In this document: positions 34,959-45,057 of the stretch, piece after piece | How the letters are laid out: each line of letters begins with the position of its first letter | Position numbering within the stretch: the first letter of the stretch is position 1 | Origin: CAVVEQ01 sp963804865 | GTDB taxonomy: Bacteria > Chloroflexota > Anaerolineae > Anaerolineales > Anaerolineaceae | Assembly: GCA_963804865.1 (NCBI GenBank) | Contig: CAWDSH010000001.1 | Span: 558,001-622,000, forward strand | Length of the DNA: 64,000 bases | Direction: 5' to 3' | The notes under the pieces: model-generated | What the model was told of the DNA's origin: nothing | The model's database searches: none | Seen by the model: the letters and a program-made list of their open reading frames with translations, nothing else | Made by a program: the position numbers and the translations under genes

Positions 34959-36312
34959 ATGTTCATTCCCCATACCGCATCAGAACGCAATGAAATGTTG
35001 CGGGAGGTAGGTGCTAAGACTTCTTGAGGATTTGTTTCAGGATGTTCCGGTAAAGTACAAATTCCCCAAACTCAATCTACCTCCTGCCCTTTCTGAAATG
35101 GAAGCCATGACTCAGGTGGAAGGATTATCGCTTGCGAATGAATCGACGCGGGATCTAATCTGCTTCCTCGGAGCCGGAGCTTACAACCATTACATTCCGG
35201 CTGCTGTCGACAGCGTCCTGTCACGTGGAGAGTTCTATACGGCATATACCCCCTACCAACCGGAAATTTCACAAGGAACGCTGCAAGCCATTTTTGAATA
35301 CCAAAGTCTTATCACAGTCCTAACCGGGATGGAAGTGAGTAATGCTTCCCATTACGATGGAGCAACTGCTGTAGCAGAAGCAGGAATCCTTGCCTATCAT
35401 CATTTTAGAGGTAAGCGGACAAAAATTATTGTTTCTCCTTCAATTCATCCTCATTATCGTGAGACTCTGCGGACGTACTTGCATGGATTTGGGGAAATTT
35501 CTATTTGTGGTGATGAAAACAAACAAGATCCATTCTCAGAACCTGACTCACTCATATCAGAAATTGATGAGAACACCTCCCTCATTCTTGTTCAATATCC
35601 GGATTTCTTTGGGCGCATTTATGATCTGTCATTATTAACAAAATCAGCACACGAAAAAGGTGCGCTGGTTGCTGTCGCCGTGAATCCCATCGCGCTTGGT
35701 TTGTTGAAATCACCAGGTGAATTTGGTGTTGATATTGTTGTGGGAGAAGGACAACCTTTGGGCATCCCGCTTTCATTCGGCGGTCCGTACCTGGGGCTTT
35801 TTGCGACAAAGAAGGATTTCGTACGAAAACTATCGGGCAGACTGGTGGGTGAAACTGTAGATGAAAAAGGGAAGCGCGGTTATGTATTGACTTTGACTGC
35901 CCGCGAGCAGCATATTCGCCGCGACAAAGCTACCTCTAATATTTGTACCAACCAAGGTTTGATGGCTCTGGCATCAACCGTGTATTTAAGTTTGCTGGGC
36001 AAGCAGGGATTAAGAAAGGTGGCTGACCTGTGTTATCAAAAAGCGCATTTCGCAGCTTCAGAAATCGCAAAAATACCCGGATATGCGGTTCTGGATGATT
36101 CTCCCTTCTTCCATGAATTTGTGGTTCATTGCCCACAACCCATCGAGGATCTTAACCTTCACCTCCTGGATCATGGGATCCTTGGTGGTTACGACCTGGG
36201 ATGCGAATATGCCTCCCTGAAAAACCACATGCTGGTGGCAGTAACGGAGATGATCACGAAGGAGGATATAGAAGCTTTCTGCTCGGTCCTGGACGAGGTG
36301 AACCATGGCTGA
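34959..36312 (+). pseudogene. gcvPA: Glycine dehydrogenase (decarboxylating) subunit 1, frameshifted near its start
   Basis: N-terminal half of the PLP-dependent P protein. ATG at 34959 begins MFIPHTASERNEMLREVGAKT, the expected family start, then a stop appears; the frame from about 35023 continues LEDLFQDVPVKYKFPKLNLPPALSEMEAM and runs intact to 36312, including FLGAGAYNHYIPAAVDSVLSRGEFYTAYTPYQPEISQG. Removing one T at 35021/35022 restores a single protein of about 450 residues. The rest of the gene and operon are intact, so a sequence error is more likely than inactivation. Internal starts would lose the conserved N terminus. Overlaps gcvPB by 8 bases. Confidence 0.9.
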
Positions 36313-37771
36313 ACCGACCATCTTTGAGCTTTCTTCTCCAGGACGCCAGGGAGTTCGTTTCCCGGAACCTGATGTGCCTGTCACTGAAATCCCTTCTGAA
36401 TTTAGACGTGAAGACCTCCCCTTGCCTGAACTGGCAGAGGTTGATGTTATCCGACATTTCATGCATCTTTCGAAGCTTAATTACTCAGTGGATGGAGGTT
36501 TTTATCCCCTGGGTTCATGCACAATGAAGTACAACCCAAAAATTAATGAACTGGCAGCCCGTCTTTCTGGATTTGCCAATGTTCATCCATTGCAACCTCT
36601 GGATACAGTTCAGGGATGTCTGGCGTTAATGTATTCCCTTCAAGAATGGTTAAGAGAAATCAGTGGATTCGCTGGAGTTTCTTTACAACCCGCTGCAGGA
36701 GCCCAGGGCGAATTTGTAGGCGTAACGATCATCCGTGCCTATCACCAATCGCGGAAAGATGAAAAACGCAATCGGATACTTATCCCCGATTCAGCCCATG
36801 GCACCAATCCGGCAAGTTCGGCAATGCGCGGGTACGAAGTTGTGGCGATCCCGACAGACTTAAAGGGCAACATCGATCTCGCAGTTCTTAAGGCATCCTG
36901 CGATGATACCCTGGCTGGATTGATGTTGACCAATCCAAACACACTCGGACTCTTTGAACAGAATGTCGAGGAAGCGATCGCCATTGTCCATCAAGCAGGT
37001 GGTTTGGTTTATGGTGATGGAGCAAATCTTAATGCCCTTTTGGGCATTGTACGTCCCGGAGATTTGGGAATTGATGTGATGCATTTCAATCTGCATAAAA
37101 CATTCTCAACTCCTCATGGAGGTGGAGGTCCCGGATCCGGTCCGGTAGGCGTGGCGAAGCACCTGGTTGAATTCCTACCTGATCCTCTCGTTGACATTAT
37201 CGAACCGGGCAACCAGGAGATGGCTCCATTTTATGGATTCCGTAAGCCAGCTCAATCAATTGGCAGGGTAAAAGCCTTCAACGGCCATTTTGGTATGCTG
37301 GTACGTACTTTTACATATATCAGTATGCATGGACCCGATGGTCTACGCGCCATCGCTGAACATGCAGTATTGAATGCCAATTATCTATTAACGAAGTTGA
37401 AGAACTCCTACACACTTCCTTATGATCGAATTTGTATGCATGAATTCGTTCTGGAAGGCAAATGGCAAAGCGCACCAGATGTCATAGCTTTGGATATTGC
37501 CAAACGCCTGATGGATTATGGATTTCACCCCCCGACGAACTACTTTCCCTTGATCGTTCATGATGCCCTTATGATCGAACCTACTGAAACCGAAAACAAG
37601 CAAACCCTGGATGCTTTCATCGATGCCATGTTGAAAATTGCCATGGAAGCGAAACAGGATCCGAAATTATTGAAAGAAGCTCCTCATTTCACACCGATAG
37701 GTAGGTTGGATGAAGTGAAAGCAGCCAAGGAATTAGTCCTCTGCTGCTGGTTACCAGAGACGGATTTATAA
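36305..37771 (+). CDS. gcvPB: Glycine dehydrogenase (decarboxylating) subunit 2
   Basis: C-terminal half of the split glycine decarboxylase; with gcvPA it decarboxylates glycine and loads aminomethyl onto GcvH. 488 residues, family length. NYSVDGGFYPLGSCTMKYNPKINE and FNLHKTFSTPHGGGGPGSGPVGV (the Lys of LHKTFS is the PLP lysine) are diagnostic. Its start lies inside the last codons of gcvPA. The two-subunit P protein is usual in many Gram-positive-type, thermophilic and Chloroflexota genomes. Confidence 0.97.
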   Translation: MAEPTIFELSSPGRQGVRFPEPDVPVTEIPSEFRREDLPLPELAEVDVIRHFMHLSKLNYSVDGGFYPLGSCTMKYNPKINELAARLSGFANVHPLQPLDTVQGCLALMYSLQEWLREISGFAGVSLQPAAGAQGEFVGVTIIRAYHQSRKDEKRNRILIPDSAHGTNPASSAMRGYEVVAIPTDLKGNIDLAVLKASCDDTLAGLMLTNPNTLGLFEQNVEEAIAIVHQAGGLVYGDGANLNALLGIVRPGDLGIDVMHFNLHKTFSTPHGGGGPGSGPVGVAKHLVEFLPDPLVDIIEPGNQEMAPFYGFRKPAQSIGRVKAFNGHFGMLVRTFTYISMHGPDGLRAIAEHAVLNANYLLTKLKNSYTLPYDRICMHEFVLEGKWQSAPDVIALDIAKRLMDYGFHPPTNYFPLIVHDALMIEPTETENKQTLDAFIDAMLKIAMEAKQDPKLLKEAPHFTPIGRLDEVKAAKELVLCCWLPETDL

Positions 37772-37837
37772 CGCATATTAGAGATTGTGAAGACTACTAA
37801 CCTTGCGAATTTGTAAGGTATCGTATCAAAAATATCA

Positions 37838-37866
37838 TTGAAAAGGTTCATTAAAAAGAGGATAAT
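37838..37866 (+). promoter_or_regulatory. Promoter of the Flp pilin gene
   Basis: TTGAAA (37838-37843), 17-base spacer, GATAAT (37861-37866), about 25 bases before the start codon. GGGAGGTGAT, a near-perfect Shine-Dalgarno, follows. Confidence 0.75.
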
Positions 37867-37890
37867 AATTTAGAAGGGAGGTGATGTTTC

Positions 37891-38037
37891 ATGGAATCCA
37901 TCAAGCAGGAAAAAGGGCAAGGATTAGTCGATTATGCATTGGTTATTGTTCTAGTCGTTATTATTGTAATTGTCATACTTGCCCTTTTTGGAACATCGGT
38001 GGGAAAGCTTTATAGTGATGTCATTCCGATGTTATAA
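37891..38037 (+). CDS. Flp/Fap-type (type IVb) pilin
   Basis: 48 residues, beginning MESIKQEKGQGLVDYALVI. The short charged leader, the GQGLVDYAL motif at the start of a long hydrophobic helix and the small C-terminal tail match Flp-family pilins found in Actinobacteria and Chloroflexota, in which the motif is usually GQGLVEYAL. Asp replaces the customary Glu. GGGAGGTGAT gives excellent ribosome binding, the gene has its own promoter and is followed by a strong terminator, so it is a highly expressed single-gene unit. No tad secretion genes are in the window, so assembly genes lie elsewhere. Confidence 0.85.
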   Translation: MESIKQEKGQGLVDYALVIVLVVIIVIVILALFGTSVGKLYSDVIPML

Positions 38038-38061
38038 ACAAATATCAACTCAGCAGTTCAT

Positions 38062-38096
38062 AAACCAACGACCAGAATCTCCTGGTCGTTTGGTTT
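38062..38096 (+). terminator. Intrinsic terminator of the pilin gene
   Basis: Long stem with one bulged base (38062-38075 with 38082-38096, core ACGACCAG/CTGGTCGT), short loop and T-rich end. The following 190 bases to 38289 contain no gene that I can support. Confidence 0.85.
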
Positions 38097-38288
38097 AATT
38101 AGTGGCGGACGAGATATTACAGGCAAATATTTTTGTGCTTTCTTGTTCTTCGTTATATTTGGATAAGAAAAATTAACTGATAAAAGCTTCTTCCTGGCGG
38201 ATTGTAATTCGATTGCCTGAATACCGATATACTAATACATATCAAATTACCTAGGCACAAGATTGAATATTTCAAACACTTTCAAAAA

Positions 38289-39422
38289 ATGATAAAGGAA
38301 CCAGACTTTTCTCAACATAAGAATTTCCCAGGTATAACTGGTAACCCATTCGATCGTTTCATCCACTGGTTGGATCGGATAAAGTCAATTTCACCGCTAA
38401 TATTTGTTGCGATTTTGGGTTGCATCGCCGTCCTGAGGTTTTCATCGAACTGGCTATACGCACTGTGGTTGTTTGGCATCTATCTATTCGATTGGGTACT
38501 TCTGTTGTTATTGCCCATCTTAAAAAATTCATTTGGACCATCAAAACCCCCCACCCTCATGCTGGCAATTCTTCGCTTCCCCTTCACGTTCATTCCGCAA
38601 CCATTGACGATCATTATGCAGCTCCTGGGGACTCTCCTTGTTGTTTATGGTTTCTGGATCGAACCTCACCGGCTAAAACTTACCCATCAATCACTAGCCA
38701 TAACCGGTTTTAAAGTAAAAAAACCATTACGGTTGCTGCATCTGGGTGACCTTCACATGGAAAGGATGACACTACGAGAGGTCAAGATTCTCGCAATGAT
38801 TGAAGATCTCAAGCCTGATCTAATTGTTTTTTCAGGGGATATTTTGAACTTATCAAATATCAAGGATAAAGACGCCTGGCAGGCTGCACGCCAGTTCTTT
38901 TCCTATCTCCATGCTCCATTGGGAGTTTTTACAGTCACCGGCAGTCCTGCAGTCGAGATCCCTGAAGATTACCCGGAGTTAACCCTGGAACTTCCCTTCC
39001 AATGGCTTGATGATGATATTGCCTATATAAAAGTTGATAACTCATCACTCGAAATAGTCGGTCTCACCTGTTCGCACCAACCACATTTGGATTTTCCGCG
39101 ACTCCAGAAATTACTAATAAATAGAAAACATATCCCGAGAGTTTTGCTCTATCATTCTCCTGACCTTGCTCCTTCTTCCTCAACCCTGGATATTGATCTC
39201 CAACTGTCTGGACACACCCATGGTGGACAAGTTCGATTGCCATTTTTTGGTGCATTATTCACAGGTTGTTTACTTGGGAAGAAATTCGAGGCAGGTCGAT
39301 ACCAACTTGGAAACATGGTCCTTTATGTCACGCGCGGGATTGGGATGGAAGGGGCAGGCGCGCCCAGGGTAAGAGTGCTTTGTCCTCCCGAGATAGTTCT
39401 ATGGGAAATTAGTGGTAAATAA
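38289..39422 (+). CDS. Membrane-anchored metallophosphoesterase-like protein
   Basis: 377 residues. Two or three transmembrane segments in the first 125 residues, then a calcineurin-type phosphoesterase domain: LLHLGDLHMER (metal ligands Asp and His), VFSGDILN, LYHSPD and SGHTHGGQVRLPFFG. The usual GNH(E/D) motif between the second and third blocks is replaced by VTGSPAVE, so one metal or phosphate-contacting His is missing. Similar to YkoQ/YpbG-type membrane phosphoesterases. No Shine-Dalgarno is obvious. Activity may be altered or lost; inference. Confidence 0.82.
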   Translation: MIKEPDFSQHKNFPGITGNPFDRFIHWLDRIKSISPLIFVAILGCIAVLRFSSNWLYALWLFGIYLFDWVLLLLLPILKNSFGPSKPPTLMLAILRFPFTFIPQPLTIIMQLLGTLLVVYGFWIEPHRLKLTHQSLAITGFKVKKPLRLLHLGDLHMERMTLREVKILAMIEDLKPDLIVFSGDILNLSNIKDKDAWQAARQFFSYLHAPLGVFTVTGSPAVEIPEDYPELTLELPFQWLDDDIAYIKVDNSSLEIVGLTCSHQPHLDFPRLQKLLINRKHIPRVLLYHSPDLAPSSSTLDIDLQLSGHTHGGQVRLPFFGALFTGCLLGKKFEAGRYQLGNMVLYVTRGIGMEGAGAPRVRVLCPPEIVLWEISGK

Positions 39423-39456
39423 AGAACACCTCACAAATGTGAGGTGTTCTTTATAA
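39421..39456. terminator. Bidirectional terminator
   Basis: Perfect 14-bp stem (39421-39434 with 39439-39452) around AAAT, T-rich on both sides, between the phosphoesterase (+) and alaS (-). It begins within the phosphoesterase stop codon. Confidence 0.92.
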
Positions 39457-39465
39457 ATACATTTC

Positions 39466-42194
39466 TCACTTCAGGTGAGTCTCAATATAGTGGGGCACTT
39501 TCTGCAAGGCTTTTTCCATTCCCCCTGGATCCTTTCCACCAGCCTGTGCCATGTTCGGGCGCCCTCCCCCACTACCACCAATTAAAGGTGCAATCTCCCG
39601 GACCAACTCCCCGGCATTCAATCCTCTTTTGATCAAGTCATCCGTGATTGAAGCTATGATGATTGGCCGGTCTTCCAAAGCTGTTCCCAGGACTACACAC
39701 CCACTCGTAAATTTCTCTCTGAAAATATCCGTCATTTGCCGCAAGGTATCAGTATCAGCATTTGTTAATTGTGCAGTTAAAACAGGAGTATCTTTAACGT
39801 ATGGTACATTGATAAGAAATTTGTTAAATTCGGTTAAGACTTTTTCCTGATCGGTTTTCAATAGTTGCTTCCGGGTTTGATCGGCTTCATCTAAAACATC
39901 AATAATCTTTTGATATAAACCTTCAACCGGGACATTCAATAAAGCTGCTGATCTTTTTTGCTCTTTGAATCGCTTTTGAATGAGTTCATATGCCACTCTG
40001 CCAGTCACAGCTTCGATCCTACGGATACCAGCCGCCGCGCTGCCCTCACTGGTAATCAGGAATATGCCGATATCACCCGTTTCATCAACATGGGTCCCGC
40101 CGCAAAGCTCATATGAGAAAACTTTGTCATCACCAATGGAAATGGTCCTGACCGTCTCCCCGTACTTTTCACCAAATAGAGCCATCGCACCTTCAGAAAT
40201 GGCTTGTTTTAAAGGTTTCTGCGTGATATGTAATTTGTAGTTATTCAGGATCGCTCGATTGACCCCTGCTTCAATTTCCTCCAATTGTTCTGGAATCAGT
40301 GATTCGGGATGGGTAAAGTCAAATCTCAACCGGTCGGGAGCGACGAGTGAACCTGCCTGCCGGGCATGCTCGCCTAAAACCCGGTGTAATTCAGCATGCA
40401 GTAAATGTGTAGCTGTATGATTGCGCATGATGTCGTGGCGTCGCTGGATATCCGGTTGGGCAATTACTTTATCGCCTGTTTTGGGTTTTCCCTTAACTAC
40501 AATGCCGCCATGAACAATTATCCCCGCGGCAGGACGCCGCACACCGGTAATTTTAATTTCCCAATCAGCATTAATTGCCTTGATGGAGCCAGAATCTGCA
40601 ACTTGCCCGCCGGATTCCATGTAAAAGTTTGTTTGCGGGACAACCAAATCTATTTCATCATCGTTCTCCGCGCTTTCAATGACTTCTCCATCACGAATGA
40701 TCGCCAGTAAGTTTGATTCAAGAGCATTCGTCTCGTATGGGTTGTACTCGACGCCATTTTTCCCTATTTTTTTCTCAGAGAGGAGTTTTTCGAAAAGCTT
40801 GCGATAGATTTCAACATCCTCACCACCATGTTTCCCGATGGCTTTTCCACCGCCAGAACTCAACCGGTGTTCATCCATGGCTTTTCGGAAACCAGTTTCA
40901 TCAACTTCCAATCCCTGCTCACGGGCAATATCCCTGGAAATTTCAAATGGCAGCCCATGGGTCGCATACAGATCGAAGGCTTTTTCACCATCCAGCACCG
41001 TTTTCTTTTCATTCTTAAGATCGACGAATAATTCTTCCAGATGTGAAAGACCACCTTCTATGGTCCTTTGAAAACGCTCTTCCTCCCGGGTTATATGGTC
41101 CAGAATGGTATGATGATTCTTAACCAACTCGGGGTATGCCTCACCATAACCATCAATGACCTTCTGAGCTACTTTTGCAAGGAATGGCTCATTTAGACCA
41201 AGTTTCCCACCGAATCGCGCTGCTCTGCGTATGATCATTCTGCAAACATAATTCCTGCCCGTATTTCCCGGAATGACGCCATCAGCGATCAAGAATGCAG
41301 CTGAACGGGCGTGATCAGCAATGACCCGGTAAGGTGTGAAATTCGCATCCTTCTCTGCCAGGGTTTGCCCGGTCAATTCTCGAACAGTCTCCATGAGTGG
41401 AAGAAAGAGATCAGTTAGAGTAGTTTGAAGTCACGTTTTGCAGTACCGAGACAATCCGCTCAAAACCCATCCCGGTGTCTACATGTTTGGTTGGCAAAGT
41501 TTCGAGTTTGGTCGGTGACAAGCGATTGTATTGAATGAAAACTAGGTTCCACAGTTCGAGGAATCTTTTACAGTCACCATTAACCCCGCATACATGCCCC
41601 GGCTCATTTTGCTTTTCGCAAAATTCCACTCCCTCGATCAAGATGAATCTCGCTATCAGGTCCACATGGACCAACATCCGCCATTTCCCAAAAATTATCT
41701 TTTCGCCCAAAAAAAAGGATATGGTCAGGATTGATACCAGGTTGTGTGCGCCAGTAATCAGCAGCTTCTTGATCAGCAGGAATATCCCCCACATCGTCTT
41801 TAAAACAAGTCGTCCATAATTTGGATTTATCCAAGCCCCACACTTCAGTCAAGAGTTCCCACGCCCATGAGATCGCTTCTTTTTTATAATAGTCGCCGAA
41901 TGACCAGTTTCCCAGCATCTCAAAGAACGTGTGGTGATAATCATCTCTGCCAACATCATCAAGGTCATTATGCTTGCCAGCAACACGCATGCATTTTTGA
42001 GAATCCACCGCTCTTTTATAAGGCCGGTGATCCGTCCCAAGGAAAACATCTTTAAATTGCACCATGCCTGCGTTGGTAAAAAGCAGTGTCTGATCTCCGC
42101 CTGGTACCAGTGAGGCAGATGTCACTACGGTGTGACCTTTTGAAACAAAATAATCTAAGAATTCCTTGCGGATTTGATTACCTGAACGCAACAT
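39466..42194 (-). pseudogene. alaS: Alanyl-tRNA synthetase, two single-base frameshifts in the given sequence
   Basis: Three reading frames join into one full AlaRS of about 909 residues. Frame 1 (42194 to about 41630) holds FVSKGHTVVTSASLVPGGDQTLLFTNAGM and ends at DRG. Frame 2 (to about 41416) resumes VEFCEKQNEPGHVCGVNGDCKRFLELWN and GMGFERIVSVLQNV. Frame 3 (to 39466) begins TDLFLPLMETVREL and carries IADGVIP, the editing-domain HTATHLLH and CGGTHVDETG zinc ligands, and the C-Ala domain with GSGGGRPNMAQAGG. One extra base at about 41630 and one at about 41416 explain both breaks. Because the enzyme is essential and no second copy is seen, the frameshifts are probably sequence errors. AGGAG precedes the ATG. 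Confidence 0.93.
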
Positions 42195-42245
42195 AATAAT
42201 TACTCCTGAGTTCCATGGAGACGTGATGGGGAAAAAGTAAGGTTG

Positions 42246-42274
42246 ATTATATGCGAATCAATGCCAATAGGCAA
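42246..42274 (-). promoter_or_regulatory. Promoter of alaS
   Basis: Minus-strand TTGCCT (42274-42269), 17 bases, TATAAT (42251-42246); start of transcription near 42239, leader about 45 bases, too short for a T-box. Confidence 0.75.
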
Positions 42275-42278
42275 TAAA

Positions 42279-42332
42279 TTAGCTCACCGGCATACTCATT
42301 CGGTGAGCTAATAGATCCAACCCCTTGGATCT
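42279..42332 (-). terminator. Tandem hairpins ending the TPR/protease operon
   Basis: Two successive hairpins after the protease stop codon: TAGATCCAA/TTGGATCTA (about 42312-42332) and TTAGCTCACCG/CGGTGAGCTAA (42279-42311), the second followed on the minus strand by TTTATT. They separate the upstream operon from the alaS promoter. The U-tract is short, so efficiency is uncertain. Confidence 0.65.
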
Positions 42333-42336
42333 ATGC

Positions 42337-45057
42337 TTATCGGGAAATTGCCAACTTAACCATTTTTCCCTGGGGATCAAGGGTTACCCTGGCAAACTGA
42401 GTGTGATTGTATTGTGCCATCTTGACATCCTTGCTGATGGTCACGACCACATTCTCGGAATGTTCCGGGTGGTGAATTTTCTGCCCAAGTTCTGCACTCG
42501 CGCACCTGTGGCCTTCACCTGCGCACTCCGCTTGCTGCTGGCAAATATGAATCCTGGCTTTATCAATACCCGGAAGATAAGGTTCCAGCATCTCTTTCAC
42601 AACGGCCAATGCTTCATTTGTAACATGTGATCCGGATTCAAGGTCTTCTTCTTTTCGGTCGCAGACTATAGTCACATCTGGTTGATCGTTTTCCCTGTAA
42701 GCGGTCTTGATATTGAAATAGTCACTAGAGTTACCCATGAATGGATCACCGTAAAGCACAAAAGAGATCAAAGTCTTCTGGTCTTCACCATCCAGGTACC
42801 CCTGCCGCTTATTCATTTCCCTGACGAGCTCGATCTTGGCTCTCATCAGCGCTTCACCGGATGTCAACCCATTCAGCAGGAATTTCCAAAAATAATTTCC
42901 AAGAAGATCAGCTCCAATCAAAGGGGTGTTGACTGAACCATATGAAACGCAGGTTGAACCGATGAAGGTTCTCGTATTGATATCAATGAATTTCAAAGCC
43001 ATCGAATCAGCGGTCGATTTGCCATTAATTAAGGCACCATAACAAGCTTCAGAATAGACTACTTCAGGAGAGCGGCCACTCTTGATTAGATCCCGCTGAC
43101 TTAGCGCAATGGGATAATCCGGGCCGGTTTTGACTTCCAGTACATCGCGCTGACCGAACCATTCTGCCGCGTCCGGGAGGCCATGCAAGTTGAAATATCC
43201 CATTCTGGCTGTCGAGATTTTTTCTGAGGATATACTACCGGAAAATTCCGGGGGTGAGATGGCCAGGTTTTTACCTTCACCTATCGGTCTGAAAGCTGCC
43301 AGGGAAGACCTCCTCCAAATCGCAGCCGTAAAACCGAAGTTATGTGACTTCCTTTGAGGCGACAGCATCAGTATTGGGTTCTCGCCGAATTGTTTAAGCC
43401 AGTTGGAGAACCGCCTTGTCCAACTTGAATTAGCAAGGGCTTTCTCATGCGCGGAGATCGTATTCCGTAATTGCTCGAGGAGCAGACCTGCGTCAGTTCC
43501 GGTCTCTCCAGGCATTCGGCCAACCGGCCATTCAGGGATGAAATAGTTGGAATCCAGGGTTGCGTAGGGATTATCGGATAGCACTTCAGCATCAGAATCG
43601 TCCGTCGGGTTTGGTAACGAGTGGAATGGAAATACTTCCTGACCACCAACAATCAGAAGTGCACCTATCATTTCACCGCGCTTGGCAAGTACCTTATCGA
43701 GATCGGAAATCGCGAGTTTTAATTTCCATGGATCAATGGTTTCGAGTACTGAAATTCCCAAACTGGCCATCCGTTTTGCTACATCCGGCATGAAAACTAT
43801 CGCACCCCATCCTGATCTTTTTTGGAATGTTGTCGCGAGTTTTTGCATCTCCTTTTCAATTACATCTGCGGTCGATTTTCCATATTGCTTGATCAGATTA
43901 CTTTTTACAGAAGTGATGATATACATGGGAAATCTACTGTCAGCTCTCACCGCACTCGATTTCCGAAGTTTTCGTCCAAGTTTTTCAAGTTCTTTTTGAA
44001 AATCCCTGATCTCTTCTTTTTGATCCCCAACACCAATGGAAGCATCAATCGGTAGTTTTATCTCGACCGTGTTTTCCGTAGAATCTGTTTCTTCCGGTGA
44101 TGCTCCAACAAGATCAGGTACCACTTCTTCATCAGGTGGTTCATCCGCACGGGTAGTGTTGAAAGCCATTTCCTCTTCAACAAATCCTCGTTCAGGATTT
44201 TCCTCACCTTGAACGTATTCAACTCCCTGGTCAAGTTTATTGGCTGATCCACCTGTCGCCAGGATGTTATAACCCATCAACGAAGCAACATCAGCAGGAA
44301 TGGGAAGATCAAGTTGAATTTCGAAATTAGCCCGCCAGAGTGGTCTGAAAGAATGGTTTATCCCCCAAATCCTTTCCGCCACTTGACCCGCAGCATCCCT
44401 ACTGACACAAGCATGCATGAGATTGACTGCGTCTGCATCTTCGCCCAATTCAATCTTCGATTCCGCCAAATAAAGGGAGAATTGAAGGCACTCTGGCCAT
44501 TGCTTTTTGTAAATTTCAGAAAGTTGTTCTACCACCAGCCAATCTTCCGATGCTCTTTTCAGACGCACATGATGGATTGCCACCAGCAGGGGTAGAGGAT
44601 CCATATCCAATAATTCCTGAAATACCTGGCTGGCTTCATCCAGTTTGTTTTGCGTGAAAAGATTTTTCGAATTCTTCAGTTTCTTCGCCCACTCAGGGAT
44701 GGAGGCAATCCTGTTCCAGGTATCATCTAAAATAAATGCAGAAATCTCAGCTGCTTGTTTCTTTTCTTTTTCGGATTCAGGCAGGATATAACTCAGAGCC
44801 TCCTGCGCTTCCAGGAATTCCGGGTCAATTCGGATGATCTCTTCAAGAACTTCCAATCCCTGTTCTGATTTCCCTTCAGCGATCAATCCGGTTCCATAAA
44901 CCAATTGGATCCCCAAGTCACCAGGATAAATATTCAGCCACGCCAATGCTGCCTGGCGAAGAAATCGGAAGGAACCAACATCCAGGGCATAATTTAATAT
45001 TTGGATAAAATCGTCGCGCTTGAAAAACCTGGCGTCATTTGAACCGGGGGATATCAT
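42337..45057 (-). CDS. TPR protein with C-terminal C25/caspase-like cysteine protease domain
   Basis: 906 residues, cytoplasmic (no signal peptide or membrane segment). Residues about 1-280 are TPR-like helices (FLRQAALAWLNIYPGDLGIQLVYGTGLIAEG and similar), then an acidic linker (about 280-340). The second half has the order of a gingipain-type peptidase C25/caspase fold: GYFNLHG with His625, VVYSEACYGA with Cys672, GSTCVSYG, and FVLYGDPFMG, a phrase common at the end of C25 domains. The His-Cys dyad is complete. The C-terminal 120 residues include CQQQAECAGEGHRC. Its start overlaps the giant TPR gene by 4 bases, implying a two-protein complex. Target protein unknown. Confidence 0.82.
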   Translation of the reverse strand: MISPGSNDARFFKRDDFIQILNYALDVGSFRFLRQAALAWLNIYPGDLGIQLVYGTGLIAEGKSEQGLEVLEEIIRIDPEFLEAQEALSYILPESEKEKKQAAEISAFILDDTWNRIASIPEWAKKLKNSKNLFTQNKLDEASQVFQELLDMDPLPLLVAIHHVRLKRASEDWLVVEQLSEIYKKQWPECLQFSLYLAESKIELGEDADAVNLMHACVSRDAAGQVAERIWGINHSFRPLWRANFEIQLDLPIPADVASLMGYNILATGGSANKLDQGVEYVQGEENPERGFVEEEMAFNTTRADEPPDEEVVPDLVGASPEETDSTENTVEIKLPIDASIGVGDQKEEIRDFQKELEKLGRKLRKSSAVRADSRFPMYIITSVKSNLIKQYGKSTADVIEKEMQKLATTFQKRSGWGAIVFMPDVAKRMASLGISVLETIDPWKLKLAISDLDKVLAKRGEMIGALLIVGGQEVFPFHSLPNPTDDSDAEVLSDNPYATLDSNYFIPEWPVGRMPGETGTDAGLLLEQLRNTISAHEKALANSSWTRRFSNWLKQFGENPILMLSPQRKSHNFGFTAAIWRRSSLAAFRPIGEGKNLAISPPEFSGSISSEKISTARMGYFNLHGLPDAAEWFGQRDVLEVKTGPDYPIALSQRDLIKSGRSPEVVYSEACYGALINGKSTADSMALKFIDINTRTFIGSTCVSYGSVNTPLIGADLLGNYFWKFLLNGLTSGEALMRAKIELVREMNKRQGYLDGEDQKTLISFVLYGDPFMGNSSDYFNIKTAYRENDQPDVTIVCDRKEEDLESGSHVTNEALAVVKEMLEPYLPGIDKARIHICQQQAECAGEGHRCASAELGQKIHHPEHSENVVVTISKDVKMAQYNHTQFARVTLDPQGKMVKLAISR

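Noticed and set aside
39466..41394. Independent AlaX-like editing protein
   Set aside because: It begins within the AlaRS catalytic domain and joins precisely with the two other frames; it is the C-terminal part of alaS.
42195..42251. T-box leader before alaS
   Set aside because: Predicted leader is about 45 bases, too short, and no T-box sequence is seen.
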